64,000 nucleotides of DNA, taken from Ananas comosus. Taxonomy: Eukaryota > Streptophyta > Magnoliopsida > Poales > Bromeliaceae. Numbering within the stretch: the stretch's first letter is position 1; the number at the start of each line of letters is the position of its first letter. A model generated the notes under the pieces. That model searched no databases and was not told the DNA's origin. It saw only the letters and a list, made by a program, of their open reading frames with translations. A program made the position numbers and the translations under genes. Positions 22,946 to 34,357 of this stretch are shown piece after piece. The stretch lies in NCBI RefSeq assembly GCF_001540865.1, contig NC_033622.1:6246483-6310482 (forward strand). The letters run 5' to 3'.

Positions 22946-23684
22946 TGTTGTGTGCCGAATGTCCCGACCGTTGACCCGGTCAATAATTCTCCTCGGGAAG
23001 ATCGTCGGGATGCGAGACGGCTGCAGATTATGACCCTCGAAGTATGCGCCCACAGAGGATCAAGCGATTAGGCCGATGAGGGATCGAATCAGCTGGGTTC
23101 AAAAACCTCCATAGTAAATTCGCTTTGGCAGGATGAGCCGAATGGAGAGGAGAAGCCCAGAATTCGACTAAGAAACGAGCCGAATGGCCAAACAACTTGT
23201 GATCTGATCGGCCGGAAGAGCCGAAGATGACTTTCTATTGAATAGTAAAAATGAGTGATGCCCGTAGGGCAGACAGACTCCAAGTATGGGAATAGGGGAG
23301 TGATGCCCGTAGGGCAGACAGACTTCGAGTATGGAAAATTACAGGAACTACTCCTAAGGAAAGCAGTAAATGCGAGAATAGAAAAATGCAGAAAAATAAA
23401 GGTGGTCTTTTGTGCGCAGGGGCGAAGACCCTTTTTCAAGGTATCGTATGCCTATTTATAGAACCGCCTTTGCGTCAGTTATTGCTCTTACACGATCAGC
23501 CACTATCTCCTGATTTGTAGGACCACCTTCGGTCGATCGGAACCGCTCGTAACTGCTTGCGGTTGTTATAACTGCTCGGTCCAGTACGGTTTGTATGTGT
23601 CCGGTGTACTCTAGGTCTACCGTTTTAGCCGTCTTACGGATATGGACCTGATGTGCCAGTTGTTCGCGCCTAACTGGCTCAACA
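22946..23684 (-). repeat. Element I LTR (sense 5' copy)
   Basis: 739 bp, direct repeat of 12690-13424. In the element's sense it precedes the PBS, so it would drive transcription of gag-pol. Confidence 0.93.
23450..23462 (-). promoter_or_regulatory. TATA box of Element I promoter
   Basis: Minus strand reads ggttctataaataggc. The matching site in the other LTR is at about 13194-13206. It is the best core promoter motif in the LTR and agrees with minus-strand transcription. Confidence 0.6.
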
Positions 23685-23689
23685 ATTGG

Positions 23690-25205
23690 ATAGAGAAGTC
23701 GTTAGATATTGCAACTGCAACCTGTTCCTAGATGCAATTTATTTGATCCTCTGAAACAACTCCCCTAGTCACAAATAAATTTGGAGCCACACCAAGAATA
23801 CTTAAACAGTCGTGGCCATGAGTGTCTCGCTGTATGCAACGCATGACAGAGTTTTAAAATTACGAGGAGATTTATTGCGGATCCGAGAAGCTACCGCTTG
23901 TCAACTTCAGGAAATAACAATTAATTAATAAGTGGGCGCAAATGTATGGATATACCCTCTAAATTACAGCTCATTTTGAAATATGCTCTTAACTCATTTT
24001 CTTTCGAATGACACCCTTCTTGTATTTTTGAGTCTTTTTTTTCTTTTTCTTACTATAGTGCGCCCTTCTTTAATTAAACTGAAATGAGTTTTTTTTTTTT
24101 TTTTTTAATTCACAATTGTGTTAACTATCAGGTATTAAGGGACTATTTGGTTGGATGCAATTGTAATACTGTATATTTGAAAATACATTCAGCTAGAAAT
24201 GCAACAGCTATAGCTACGCACTAATTGTGCGATTCTATATAGATACAACTGTTGCAGTTATATTTTTTTTATTTGGTAATACGAGTAGCATTTTTAATTA
24301 TACTCAATATTTTTTGATATTGTTTATTTATTTCTATTCTACGACTCATGGACGGCATCAAAAAAATAATAATTAGTATAGAACCATTACTCATTTTATT
24401 AATCATTGAAACTTTCTAACTATAAATAAATAAGTCGATATATACTTACATATATATAATATTCTTATATATTATTTTTAATAATTTGTTAACTTATGGG
24501 TCAATAGAGTTTAAAATTTTCAATGTATTTAACTTTAATAGATAAAAACTAAACTAAAAATATCTGTTATCATTCTTTCTATTTTCTTATTACATTGAAT
24601 AATTATAATTAACTAAATTTTTTTAAGTTAACATAAATAAAATTATATAAAAGTTTTTGAATAAAACTATTTTAATATTTTAAATGAAACTATTTTTTAA
24701 AAAAAATTAATTTTTTTTTATGCAAAGGTTGCCTTGCGTGCAAAACTTTTATTGGTATTAATTAATTTATTCACCGTAATTTTATTTATTTATAAATCTA
24801 TATACATGTATATATTTATTTATTATTTATTTTATAGCTATTTATTTGTTTATTATAGTCAATTATTGGGTGACCCAATGTCTTCTATTTCTCAGCATGC
24901 AGGATCATATCTTAACTTATCGGATGAATCTAAGTGATGTGATTATATATTCTGAAACGTGACTAACAGATTTGAGCAACTTAACCGAACTAATATATAG
25001 TTTAAATTTTGAATAACGAGCCCCTCCAACATTCATATAAAGTCGCCCTGTCACCAAATCCTCAACGCTACGGTGTTGTCGGCAATTATATAATCTGACT
25101 AAGTAGGTGATGAGCATGTGTTGAGCAGGGGATCATATACACAAGCTAGCTGTGAAGATACGGGGCGGGGGTACCAGAATCCCAACAATTACATGCACGT
25201 GGCTT

Positions 25206-25206
<1 letters not shown>
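23690..25206. other. AT-rich intergenic DNA, right flank of Element I
   Basis: Opens with the TSD (23685-23689). Poly-T/A runs and a region around 24140-24290 (aagggactatttggttggatgcaa...) that may be the edge of an old MITE. No coding or RNA feature supported. Confidence 0.5.

Positions 25207-25240
<34 letters not shown>
25207..25240. repeat. (TA)n(GA)n microsatellite
   Basis: A ta run passing directly into ga repeats. The MITE M2 begins at its right edge. Confidence 0.9.
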
Positions 25241-25242
<2 letters not shown>

Positions 25243-25469
25243 TGAGGCTACTATACTTCTAGAAGCACGAAGCCTTTCGTGCTTTCAAGTTGATTTTCAT
25301 GTTGCAACTTTCGAATCGTCGATCGGCTCCGTTAAACTTAATCTAGAGTATTTGAAATACTTAGGAAATAAATTTTATGATTTTTTGATACTATTTGCCT
25401 AATGAAGGAATGGGCTCAAAATTAATAATTTTAATGGCCATAGTGAGCTATTTGCAAGTTTAACGGTGT

Positions 25470-26007
25470 AGTCTCCTATACTATCTATAGTATCGGGGAT
25501 CCGGTACTATAGTCTCATTTTCGATCTTAGGGTGTTCAAATCAGCGGTCCACACCGTTAAAACTAATTTAGGATATTTAAAAATTTTAGAAATAAAATTT
25601 TATATTTTTTCAACATAGTTTACTTTATAATCAAACCATTTCAAAATTGTCAATTTTCAATGGCTACTATGACGAGTTTGGAGTTTAACGATGTAGAAGA
25701 ATCTAATTTTTTTCAAATTTTGATAGAAAATACTTTAAACTATATAGATTAAGGTTAACATTCTCAATCTTGAATTTAAAAGTCCTATGCTCAAATTTTA
25801 AAGAATATTCAATTTTCAACGTCCATTTTGATATAATTTATTTACTAAGTAAACGATGTAAAAAAAAAATTAAAATTTTATTTCTAAGAACTTCATATAT
25901 TGTAGATCATATTTAACGATATGGATCATTAATTTGAACACCCTAAAATTGAAAACAAGACTATATATAGTACTGGAGCTCCGGTACTATAGATAGTATA
26001 GTAGCCT
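25470..26007. mobile_element. MITE M3 with ~75-bp terminal inverted repeats
   Basis: The ends ctatactatctatagtatcg... and ...tactatagatagtatagtagcc are inverted copies. Both continue inward to a tttagggtgttcaaat block present in opposite orientation at each end. About 540 bp, no transposase, inserted within M2. Confidence 0.75.
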
Positions 26008-26064
26008 AATTATATATATATATATATATGATATATAGTATTATATATTACTATATTATAGTTG

Positions 26065-26295
26065 GAATGGGCTACTATTAGTAGTAAATTTCATTGTTGC
26101 TACCAGTGTTTTTAGGCTTTGGATCCACACTTTTCATTATTTAATCATCTGATTAAATACTATAACCCATTGGGGACCATCAACCCTAGAGGGACCACTC
26201 AACTCTAACCGACTAATATCATCTTGACCCTACAATTTTTCATCAAAGGGTTAAAAAGTTGATAGCAAAAAGAGTGTTTATACTATTATAGTATT
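26065..26295. mobile_element. M4-related MITE fragment
   Basis: Shares the gggaccatcaaccctagaggg / ccactcaactctaaccgac type interior with M4 at 26617-26862. The edges are degenerate. Confidence 0.45.
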
Positions 26296-26584
26296 CAATC
26301 CTAATTTTTTATACTATATAAAACAAATCAGATCATTAACAATTTGATCTAAAATTTTATTGTCATATCATCCATATTTTGTAAGATTTTATTTTCAGCG
26401 TTGTTTTTGAGCCACTTCGATCACAGGCAAATGATATCGAAAAATCGCAAAATTTATTTTCTAGATACTTCAAATACTTTAGATCAAGTCTAACAGAGCC
26501 GCATCATTGATTCGAAAGTCCGGACATCGAAAACAAAATGGAAGCACGAAACCTCCGTAAATTCCATAAGACATCCTAGCCGCA

Positions 26585-26616
<32 letters not shown>

Positions 26617-26619
<3 letters not shown>

Positions 26620-26859
26620 CGGCTACTATACTATCGATAGTATCAAGTCCTTGGTACTATTGAGTTTTCTACCGTTAGATCTATCCTTTGATCATTTCCA
26701 CCTGTTAGATTATACTATTAAACCAACCACCCACTCAACCCTAGGGGACCACTATTAATTTAACCGGGGACCACTATCATCCTAACCGCACATCCTTTCA
26801 TCCAACGGCCGAAAACTCAATAGTACCAATGGGTTGGTACTATTGATAGTATAGTAGCA

Positions 26860-26862
<3 letters not shown>
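26617..26862. mobile_element. MITE M4
   Basis: ~245 bp with inverted ends: ggctactatactatcgatag on the left and ctattgatagtatagtagc on the right. It is flanked on both sides by TA microsatellites. The interior has the paired words gggaccacta and ggccgaaaactcaatagtacc. Confidence 0.7.
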
Positions 26863-26901
<39 letters not shown>

Positions 26902-27058
26902 CTAATATACTATTAATAGCACCAAGTCATTGGTGCTACCAAGTTTTTAGCAAATGGCAAAAGGCTTGGTGGTTGGTATCCGAGACCCAAGTTCGAATAC
27001 TAGTTGATTCATATTTCTTGTTAAGTTTATTTCTAAATAAAATAAACGAAACGGGTAG
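26902..27058. mobile_element. Chimeric MITE/SINE-like piece
   Basis: The left part, ggctaatatactattaatag...accaagtcattggtgc, resembles the edge of M4. It switches to gagacccaagttcgaatac followed by ttctaaataaaataaacg. The gttcgaatac word resembles an RNA polymerase III B box and the rest a SINE tail. There is no poly(A) and no clear TSD. Confidence 0.35.
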
Positions 27059-27090
27059 CACTAATATATATATATATATATATATATATA

Positions 27091-27634
27091 GAGTGAGGCT
27101 ACTATGCTATCGGAAGAACGGAGCCTTCCGTGCTTCTAGCTTGTTTTTGATGTTGCGACTTTCGAATCGTCGATCGGCTCCGTTAAACTTGATCTAGAGT
27201 ATTTGGAGTACCTAGAAAATAAATTTTATTATTTTTCAATATTATTTGCCTAGTGATCGAATAGGCTCAAAATCAACAATTTTCAATGGCCATAGTGAAC
27301 CGTTTGCAAGTTTAACGGTGTAGAAATATCCAAATCACGTAAAATTTTGATAGAAAATTCTTTATACTATATAAAACAAGATCAATATCTTTGATTTAAA
27401 ATTTTAATGTTATATTATTACATTTTGTAAGATTTTTATTTTCAGCCGTTGATTTTGAGCTCCTTCGTTCACTAGGCAAATGATATCGTAAAATCATAAA
27501 ATTTATTTTCTAGGTACTTCAAATACTCTAGATCATGTTTAGCGGAGCCGATCGACAATTCGAAAGTCACAACATTGAAAACGAGGTGGAAGCACGGAAG
27601 GCTCCGTGCTTCCGATAGCATAGTAGCCTCACTC
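27091..27634. mobile_element. MITE M2, complete copy
   Basis: 544 bp bounded by near-perfect ~46-bp inverted repeats starting gagtgaggctactatgctat (one mismatch seen). It sits in a (TA)n tract, so a TA target is likely. No coding frame. Confidence 0.85.
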
Positions 27635-27639
27635 TATAT

Positions 27640-28140
27640 ATATATTATAATTTTTAAATCTTAAATAGTTGGATGCAACGAGCAATAGTTTAAATAATTT
27701 ATTACAATTTTACCTTAATTAAGGGGGTGTTTTGATTGCGTTATCTAAGATTACATTACTAAGTATTGAAAGAATTTGGGCTTAAATTCCATCAAGCATG
27801 AGCTACCTAATCTTAACAAATTAGTGAATGCAAAAATCTGGTACCGACACGTTAAGTTTTGTAATCTTATAACGTTTAAGCATCTAATGTAATTTAGCAA
27901 TTATCTTTCAGATATGGACATAGTTTTTGGTGGATTAGCAGGGTTGATTAATTAATTAAGACACATCCAACTCTAATTAGGGGCACTTGGAAAGCGTTAT
28001 TTGAGATTCCTAGCTATTGAAATAATAATTAAAATTTTATTTGTCGAATAAGATTGTTTGAAATTGTATAATTTCTTAATTTGATTCACATAGTTTTTTT
28101 TTATCAAAGATGATTAAGATTATTAAATTACTCTATTTAA
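27640..28140. other. AT-rich DNA with possible MITE pieces
   Basis: The words gggggtgttttgattgcgtt and ggcacttggaaagcgttat resemble ends of a further non-autonomous element, but no pair of boundaries could be fixed. Confidence 0.35.
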
Positions 28141-28146
28141 TTTAAT

Positions 28147-28931
28147 GGCGTGTTTGGTTCGCCTCTTTTTTCACCCAGAATAGGAATAGGAATGGATGAA
28201 TCCATTTGTCCGTATTTAGTATACGGGATTTCCGTTCCGATTCCAATTTCCTGGTGAAAAAGAATCCCCCCAATTTTCTCTTTTCCCAATCCGCCAATCC
28301 GGGCGAAATGAATTTTTTCGAATTAAATTTAAATTTTTTAAGTTTATTTTTTTATTAAAATATAAGTTTAAATTAAAAAATTATATGTTTAAATTAAAAT
28401 TTTAATTTAAAGTTAAATTAAAAATTAAAATTCATTCAAGCATTTCGAATCTAATTTATAAATTTTAATTTTAATTTTTAATTTTAAATTAAAAGTTTTA
28501 TTCAAATTTTATTTAAAATTTAAATTAAATTTTATGGATTCAAATTGAAATTATAATTTTAAGTTTGAATTGGAATAAATTGAAATTTAGTTTTACATTT
28601 TGAATTATTTGTTCAATTTAAAATTTTAATTTTTTTAAAAAATATATTTAAAATTTTAGCATCATTTAAAAATTTTGACATAAATTTTTAATATTCAATT
28701 TTTTTAGTTTGAATTTAACCTAATATATTATAAAGATAAAATTGACATATTAATTTAATTACGTTTCTGATATCTATCTGAACCAAACACTGACAATGGG
28801 AATAGATTATTCCAATTCCGATTCAGGTAGCAAATCAAACAGAATGAGTTAATGAATCATTCCGATTCCGATTCCAGCTTATTCTTATTTTGATTCCGAT
28901 ACCGATTCCGACTTCGAACCAAATACACCCT
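28147..28931. mobile_element. MITE-like DNA element M1, copy 3
   Basis: Ends ggcgtgtttggttcg and cgaaccaaatacaccc are inverted. A possible short target repeat, taat, sits on each side. It is the clearest copy of M1 because it is an independent insertion outside the tandem duplication. Confidence 0.7.
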
Positions 28932-29638
28932 AATAGTAAAATTTTAGTAATATAGAAAACATTATAAACAGTTTTCCAAAACTACCCCTGTACTAAAATA
29001 TTTTATTTACTTATATATTAAACATTTGAAAATAAAATTTATTTCAAAATTTTAAGGAAAAATCAAAATTTAATTTTAAAATTTAAAATATTGAATTCAA
29101 AATTTTTAAAATGAATTAAAATTTAAAATTTAAAATTGAAATATGGATTTGAAATTAAAATTAAAATTTAAAGTTTGAATTTAAATCTAAAATTGAATTC
29201 ATAATTTCAATTTAAATTTAAAATTTTATCTAATTTAAAGGAAATATCGAATTCATAATCTAGATTTGAATTTAAAATTTAACTTCATAATTTGAATTTG
29301 AATTCGAAATTTGGTTCCAAATCTAAATTTGAATTTGAAATTCAAATTGAAGATTCAATTTTGAAATTTAAAAAATTAAAATTAAAATATGAAATTGAAT
29401 TTGAAATTGAATTTGAAAAAGAAATTTCAATTTGCAATTGAATACAAAATCTAAATTTGAATTCAAAATTAAAATCAAAATCAAAATTTGAATTTATATT
29501 TCAAATACAAAGCTAAATTTAGATTTCAATTTCAAATCAAATTTTAAAATTAAAAGTATGAATACATAATCAAAATTTTTAATCTAAAATTTGAATTTGA
29601 ATTTGAATTTAAATTATGTATATATGTATATATATATA
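28932..29638. repeat. Low-complexity aaatttgaattt DNA
   Basis: Long run of imperfect gaatttgaaatt words with no element boundary or gene. Confidence 0.6.
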
Positions 29639-29639
29639 G

Positions 29640-29828
29640 AGTTGAGCTATGATACTTTTACAAGTATCACCATCATGGTGCTATTAGGTTTTAAGCCATT
29701 GGATCTACTTTTTGATTATTAATAGCCCTTGGATTAAACACTATTCCACCTACCACCACCTACCACCATCATCTCAACCTCACATCTCTCAATCCAAAGG
29801 CTAAAAACACACAAGTATCACCCCCATT
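29640..29828. mobile_element. M4-related MITE fragment
   Basis: Starts gagctatgatacttttacaag with ggtgctattaggttttaagc inside. The right edge is lost in a short TA tract. Confidence 0.45.
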
Positions 29829-29838
29829 ATATATATAA

Positions 29839-30061
29839 TTGAGCTCCTATACTTTTAAAAGTACCAAGTCATTGGTGCTTGTAAATTTTTAGCCATTGGA
29901 TTAAGAGATATGCGGTTAGGATGATGTGGGCCCCCCAAGGTTGAATGGGTGGTTGGTTGAATAGTATAATCTAATGGTTGAAAATGATCCGAGAAGTAGA
30001 TCTAACGGTAAAAAAACTTTCAAGCACCAAGTGCTTTGTGCTTTTACAAGCACCATAGCTG

Positions 30062-30064
<3 letters not shown>
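29839..30064. mobile_element. M4-related MITE
   Basis: The left edge gagctcctatacttttaaaag and right edge cttttacaagcaccatagct are approximate inverted repeats. The interior gggccccccaaggttgaat resembles M4 in reverse. Confidence 0.55.

Positions 30065-30107
<43 letters not shown>
30065..30107. repeat. (TA)n microsatellite
   Basis: About 43 bp of uninterrupted ta repeats. Confidence 0.95.
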
Positions 30108-30110
<3 letters not shown>

Positions 30111-30222
30111 ACACCCCGGATTACAACGGAAGCCCGGGCTACGTCAATAGAGCCGCCACATGTACAAGGATATACCTTATACATACGAAGCGTCAACAAA
30201 ACTTGTTCAACAAAATTAACTA
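30108..30222. repeat. Orphan LTR-edge fragment
   Basis: Starts gttacaccccggattacaac directly after the TA run, in the style of a reverse-oriented LTR end. After ~115 bp it switches to the Element III 5' LTR. This join replaces the missing start of that LTR. Confidence 0.4.
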
Positions 30223-30677
30223 AGCTGGATTGATTGGGTTATGAAATATGAATGGCATGCATCATGAGCATAGTAGTTGCTAGTACATGTTTATCGTACC
30301 TGTTGATTGAATCATATTGCCAAGGCATGGTAGCATGCTAGATGTTTATTATATTACTAACCTTTTCTACTTATGCCTGTTTAGACCTAGTGAAAAAATC
30401 GGTGGGGTCGGCTGCTGAACCCACTGGGAACTTTTATTAGTTTTCATCCCACTTTGTTACAGGGCCTAGCACAAGCGGACCGGCTGAGGATCGCGGTAAG
30501 GGCATAGCGCCCAAGATAGTTGCCTCCTATGCATTAGAGTATCATGTACCCTTTTGAGAGATGATGTATTTTGGTGAGGTTACTTGTAGATGTATATGTA
30601 TCTAGAGATGAAACATGTAAACCAAATGTATGTACTTGGTGGATAAATGTAAATGGTTGAATGTGAATGTAATAGCT
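30223..30677 (+). repeat. Element III 5' LTR, first part
   Basis: Matches 38564-39018 of the 3' LTR and ends with tagct, the target duplication of the inserted solo LTR. Confidence 0.9.
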
Positions 30678-33600
30678 TGTCACGACCCGTGACCACCCGC
30701 CTATTTGGCCGAGGTCCCGGCGCCGCCGACATCGCCGAATGGACAGGGTTTCCCCTGTACTACGGACAGAGTCTCCCCTGTACATTCAAGGCATCGCAAT
30801 CAATACAATTCACGAAGGTTCCAACCAGGAACAGATATCAATCAAGATTGCAAGTGGAAGGTATCATACAACATAAACACATCCTAAGTTATTACATTCA
30901 TTCACTTTCATAGTTTTTACATCATAGTTTCCATTCTTTTTCATCCAAATGCAATCTAAGTTATTACAACATTTACTTACTACAAGTTTGATACATTGTA
31001 TTCTTTTCATTTCCTTTACCCCTAAGCTATATAGACGGGGTACTGCTAGCTCTGGTTTCTGGGGTAGGGCGCTATCTGCAGAACTACGCCCTCGCCTTGC
31101 GCCGCCGCGCCGCACACGTGTGTACCTGTACCCCCAAAACAGCAACACGGGGGTGAGACTATTGTCCATAGTCCTCAGTGGGTTTAGCCACCCAAGAGAA
31201 CCAGCTCAACCAACAGGTCTAACGAGGCACTGCAACATGTTAGTTCAACAATATACAACAGATATATATTCAATTGAAATACATGTCATGCCTCACGAAA
31301 TGCAAGATGCAATACCTGTAATCATGCAAGTAGGTTACTTTAACGCTACTTATATTCTTAATCATTCTTTACTCTTGTCATTTAATGTTTACTTTTAGCT
31401 CTTAGCTATTCTTTACTTGTAACCTTTCTTTACTTATCAGCTATTCTTATTCCTTAGCCGATCTTTATTCTTTACTTATTCTTTATTCTTTACACTTTGT
31501 TGCACTTTTCCACTGGCCATTCTTTCCTAAGGTTTCTCTTACCTTAGTTCTCTATGCCACCCGACTCGGTCTTGAGTCAATCAATCGCGGATAGTCCGCG
31601 CACTGTCTAGCTCGAGGTGAAGGAACTCTTACATGCACCTCAGCTGGCAACAGCTCACCGTACTCCTGTCCTAGCCGTCTGGCGGCGAACGAATCGCACC
31701 TCACCCAACAACGGCCTAGGTCCATGACTTAGCCACCCGGCGGCGAAATCGTCGCACAAACGCCACGACAGTGGTTCAGTCAACAGGCGGTAGGATCCAC
31801 AAACTGGCTAACCATCCGGCGGCGAAATCGTCGCACACACGCCACGACAATGGTTCATTAGCCCCTGGGCGGCGAAATCGTCGCACACACCCGACACCAC
31901 TTTGGGTGTATCAGCAAGCTTTGGGATTCCGGAATCCATATCACATTTACCAAGGGTTGGTCTTAACCCTATGGAACTGACCTCTCTAGGTCTAAGCCTT
32001 TAGTCAACCTATATTACTACATTAGGTTTATTGCTTTCCTATTCTTAGCCTAGGTCCATTACACTAGGATTATCATTCTTTCCAACCTAGATTCACTTAA
32101 CTCTAGGTTAACCACTTTTACCACAATACCTAGGTTTACTTTAACTCTAGGTTATTATCTTTAACTCACAACCTATGTTATCTAACATTAGGTTCATGTC
32201 ACACTTGTTCAACCTATGTTCTTGACACTAGGTTTAATGCCACTCGATCTATAGGTTAATTCATGTCCACCTATACTTGCCCTTTACTTAGCACTCCTAC
32301 CATGTACTTGCATTTAGTATTTCCATATTATACTTATCACTTATACTTAGCATTCTTAGCTTATCATTATTTGATGCATTCACTCTAGCACTCTTACATT
32401 TAGTTCACATGCATCATCACATAGCATTTATATACTTTACTTCACATACTCTCTACTTAGCATTCTTAGCCTTTCATTATTCAGTCTATGTCGTTATGCT
32501 TTATACTACAACATTAAGCATGCTTTCTACTTTATGTTGGCATACAAATATCCTTTATGTCATGTCATTAACTAACATCATTTTACATGCTTATACTTAG
32601 CATTCTATCACATGCATCATCTATGTTATTATTAACATGCATCAACATGAAAGTCTATCACTTAGACATATAGGCGACCTAGTCGCTTCGGTAAACCAAC
32701 CCACCTTAATTCGCATTCCGATTGCTTGTCGACACTTGCAATCGGCCTCCCGCGGCACCCATATCTGGCACGGCCCGATACTGCAACTGCGCCTCAACCG
32801 TGCTCCGCTTCGCAGCCCCGAAAATTAGGTCTTCGGTTATGTGCCACGATGCCTCAAATCCATTTCCATGATTTTACGACGTCGCCTCGGCCCTCCCGGC
32901 GGACCCGAAGCCTAAACGTCTATTTCTTTAATAACTTTGTAACGGCTCGTCGGATTGCCGAACCGTCTTCGCCAACGCGTTTCGTTACCTAGCAATTAGG
33001 TTTACGGAGGGTCAAATTAGATCAAACCCTCATATTTTGAAAATTAGTATTTTGGAGCCCTAGGTTACAACTATGCAAGAAATCACCAAATTGATTCATG
33101 ATTTAAGCATCATTCATCTAGATAGCATGCTAGGATTCCTCTAAATCCATTTATAAGCTATTTAACCCAACCATTAATGATCTACCATTAATGGGTAAGG
33201 AGCTTACCTCTAAGAGCTTGCTCCAAAATGAAGAAGAAGAAGATGATGGTGTTGATGATCCCTCCAAGCTTCTTCTCCACCAATTTCACCTCTTTTAGGA
33301 GAGATTTAGAGAGAGAAAGAGAGGGTTTTCTCTTCTCCTTCCATGCGTGTGTGGGTGTGTGTCGTGGGTGTGCACGGGTTGGGGCTGCACGGTTGAGGGA
33401 GAAGAAGCATTTGCTTCTTTTACAACTTAACCCCTCAACTATACACTATTCATATTACGGGCAGCTTGAAATCTGATAAATTTTGTTGGAGCCCTTCTGA
33501 ACGTCCGTTTGAACTCAAATTTGACAGGCATACTCGGTTTTACTTAATAAGTTCAAAGAAATTTTAATATTTCAGTTTCGACCCCATTTGGTCACTGAAA

Positions 33601-33926
33601 ATTATACCGAACTGTAATCTTTTTCAGATAGCTTTCGAATTCTATTTCTCTCTCTACGGGTGTCAGAATGGTATGAAACTTTAAATCTAGCCTCATAAAA
33701 ATATTTCTGATATCCCCGCTAATTTTCATAATTTTCTGAGACTGTGCATTTTCTGCTAATTTATCAGTCCCGTTTCCAACAGAAAATTCTAAATCTTCTG
33801 TTTTCGCTCCGATTTCAGCACAGGTCGTTCCCAACCGATATTTCACTTCTCTAAATCCAATAAAATAGTATCTCATACTATTTTTTTTTATTTTTCTCTT
33901 TTATATTTAAAATTCGATATGTTACA
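30678..33926 (-). mobile_element. Solo LTR, 3.25 kb, inserted in Element III 5' LTR
   Basis: Plus strand TGTCACGACCC...ATGTTACA flanked by the 5-bp duplication tagct (30673-30677 and 33927-33931). Removing it restores continuity with the intact 3' LTR near 39018. It is reverse-oriented: its minus-strand end resembles the ends of the other Tekay-type LTRs. No coding domain inside. It carries reiterated ccggcggcgaaatcgtcgca (31690-31890) and cctaggtt words (31980-32260). Confidence 0.88.
31688..31892 (-). repeat. Reiterated ggcggcgaaatcgtcgcacac motif
   Basis: At least four spaced copies of ggcggcgaa..tcgtcgcac. The sense counterpart, gtgtgcgacgatttcgccgc, is reiterated at 61015-61205 in the related LTR. 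Confidence 0.75.
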
Positions 33927-33931
33927 TAGCT

Positions 33932-34118
33932 AGTATTTCTCTCTTGCTCTTCCTTGTATCATACTTGCATGATTCATGTATGTTGACTATGTTTACTTGG
34001 GCAACTAGATATACATGATTGATGTTTGTTGAGCCTTTATCAGACAGGGGAAACTCTGTCCGTTTGGCGTCTGTTGACGCGCCCAAACCGACCAAATCGG
34101 CGGTTGCGGGGTGTGACG
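33932..34118 (+). repeat. Element III 5' LTR, last part
   Basis: Matches 39019-39208 of the 3' LTR and ends ggggtgtgacg just before the PBS. It contains the conserved double hairpin (34043-34090). Confidence 0.9.
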
Positions 34119-34125
34119 GAAAGAG

Positions 34126-34137
34126 TGGTATCAGAGC
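34126..34137 (+). other. Primer binding site of Element III (initiator tRNA-Met)
   Basis: TGGTATCAGAGC, the usual plant Met-type PBS, 7 bp after the LTR end. Confidence 0.9.
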
Positions 34138-34357
34138 ATGTAAAAGAGAGAAGTCTAGGATGGACCTAGGAGACCCTCGGACGGTAATCCTAAGGACATA
34201 GGTGCGTGAGTGACGCGGATCTATGAGTTGTGGCGGAGGTTAAGTTAATTGGGTATAATTGTTAGAATGTCTCTAGTGGTTTATAGAGATGGATTCAAGT
34301 GATACTGTTCACAATTCGAGGGAGTTATGTTGGCGACCGACAACATAGCGCTAAGGA
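34138..34357 (+). other. Deletion junction replacing gag and protease
   Basis: About 220 bp of leader-like sequence leads directly to mid-RT sequence. No gag, zinc knuckle or protease motif is present. Confidence 0.6.

Larger units (their letters stand above)
12690..23684 (-). mobile_element. Element I: Tat-lineage Ty3/gypsy LTR retrotransposon with antisense PMD gene
   Basis: Two LTRs (735 and 739 bp; TGTTG...CTCAACA) flank ~9.5 kb and are bracketed by a perfect 5-bp target duplication, attgg (12685-12689 and 23685-23689). On the minus strand the order is LTR, PBS, gag, protease, RNase H, integrase, PPT, LTR. A second RNase H of the FDGS type places it in the Tat group. A plus-strand PMD gene lies between integrase and the sense 3' LTR. 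By hand I count about 30 differences between the LTRs, roughly 4 percent, which points to a fairly young insertion. All coding parts have stops or frameshifts and RT is missing. Confidence 0.92.
25240..26588. mobile_element. MITE M2, copy 1, split by younger MITEs
   Basis: The left half (25240-25469, gagtgaggctactatac...tttaacggtgtag) and right half (about 26310-26588, ending ggaagcacgaaacctccgt) match the left and right parts of the complete copy at 27091-27634. Between them lie M3 (25470-26007) and an M4-like piece (about 26065-26295). Confidence 0.7.

Noticed and set aside
30949..31398. 149-residue plus-strand frame
   Set aside because: Lies within the reverse-oriented solo LTR and overlaps conserved LTR blocks; no recognisable domain.
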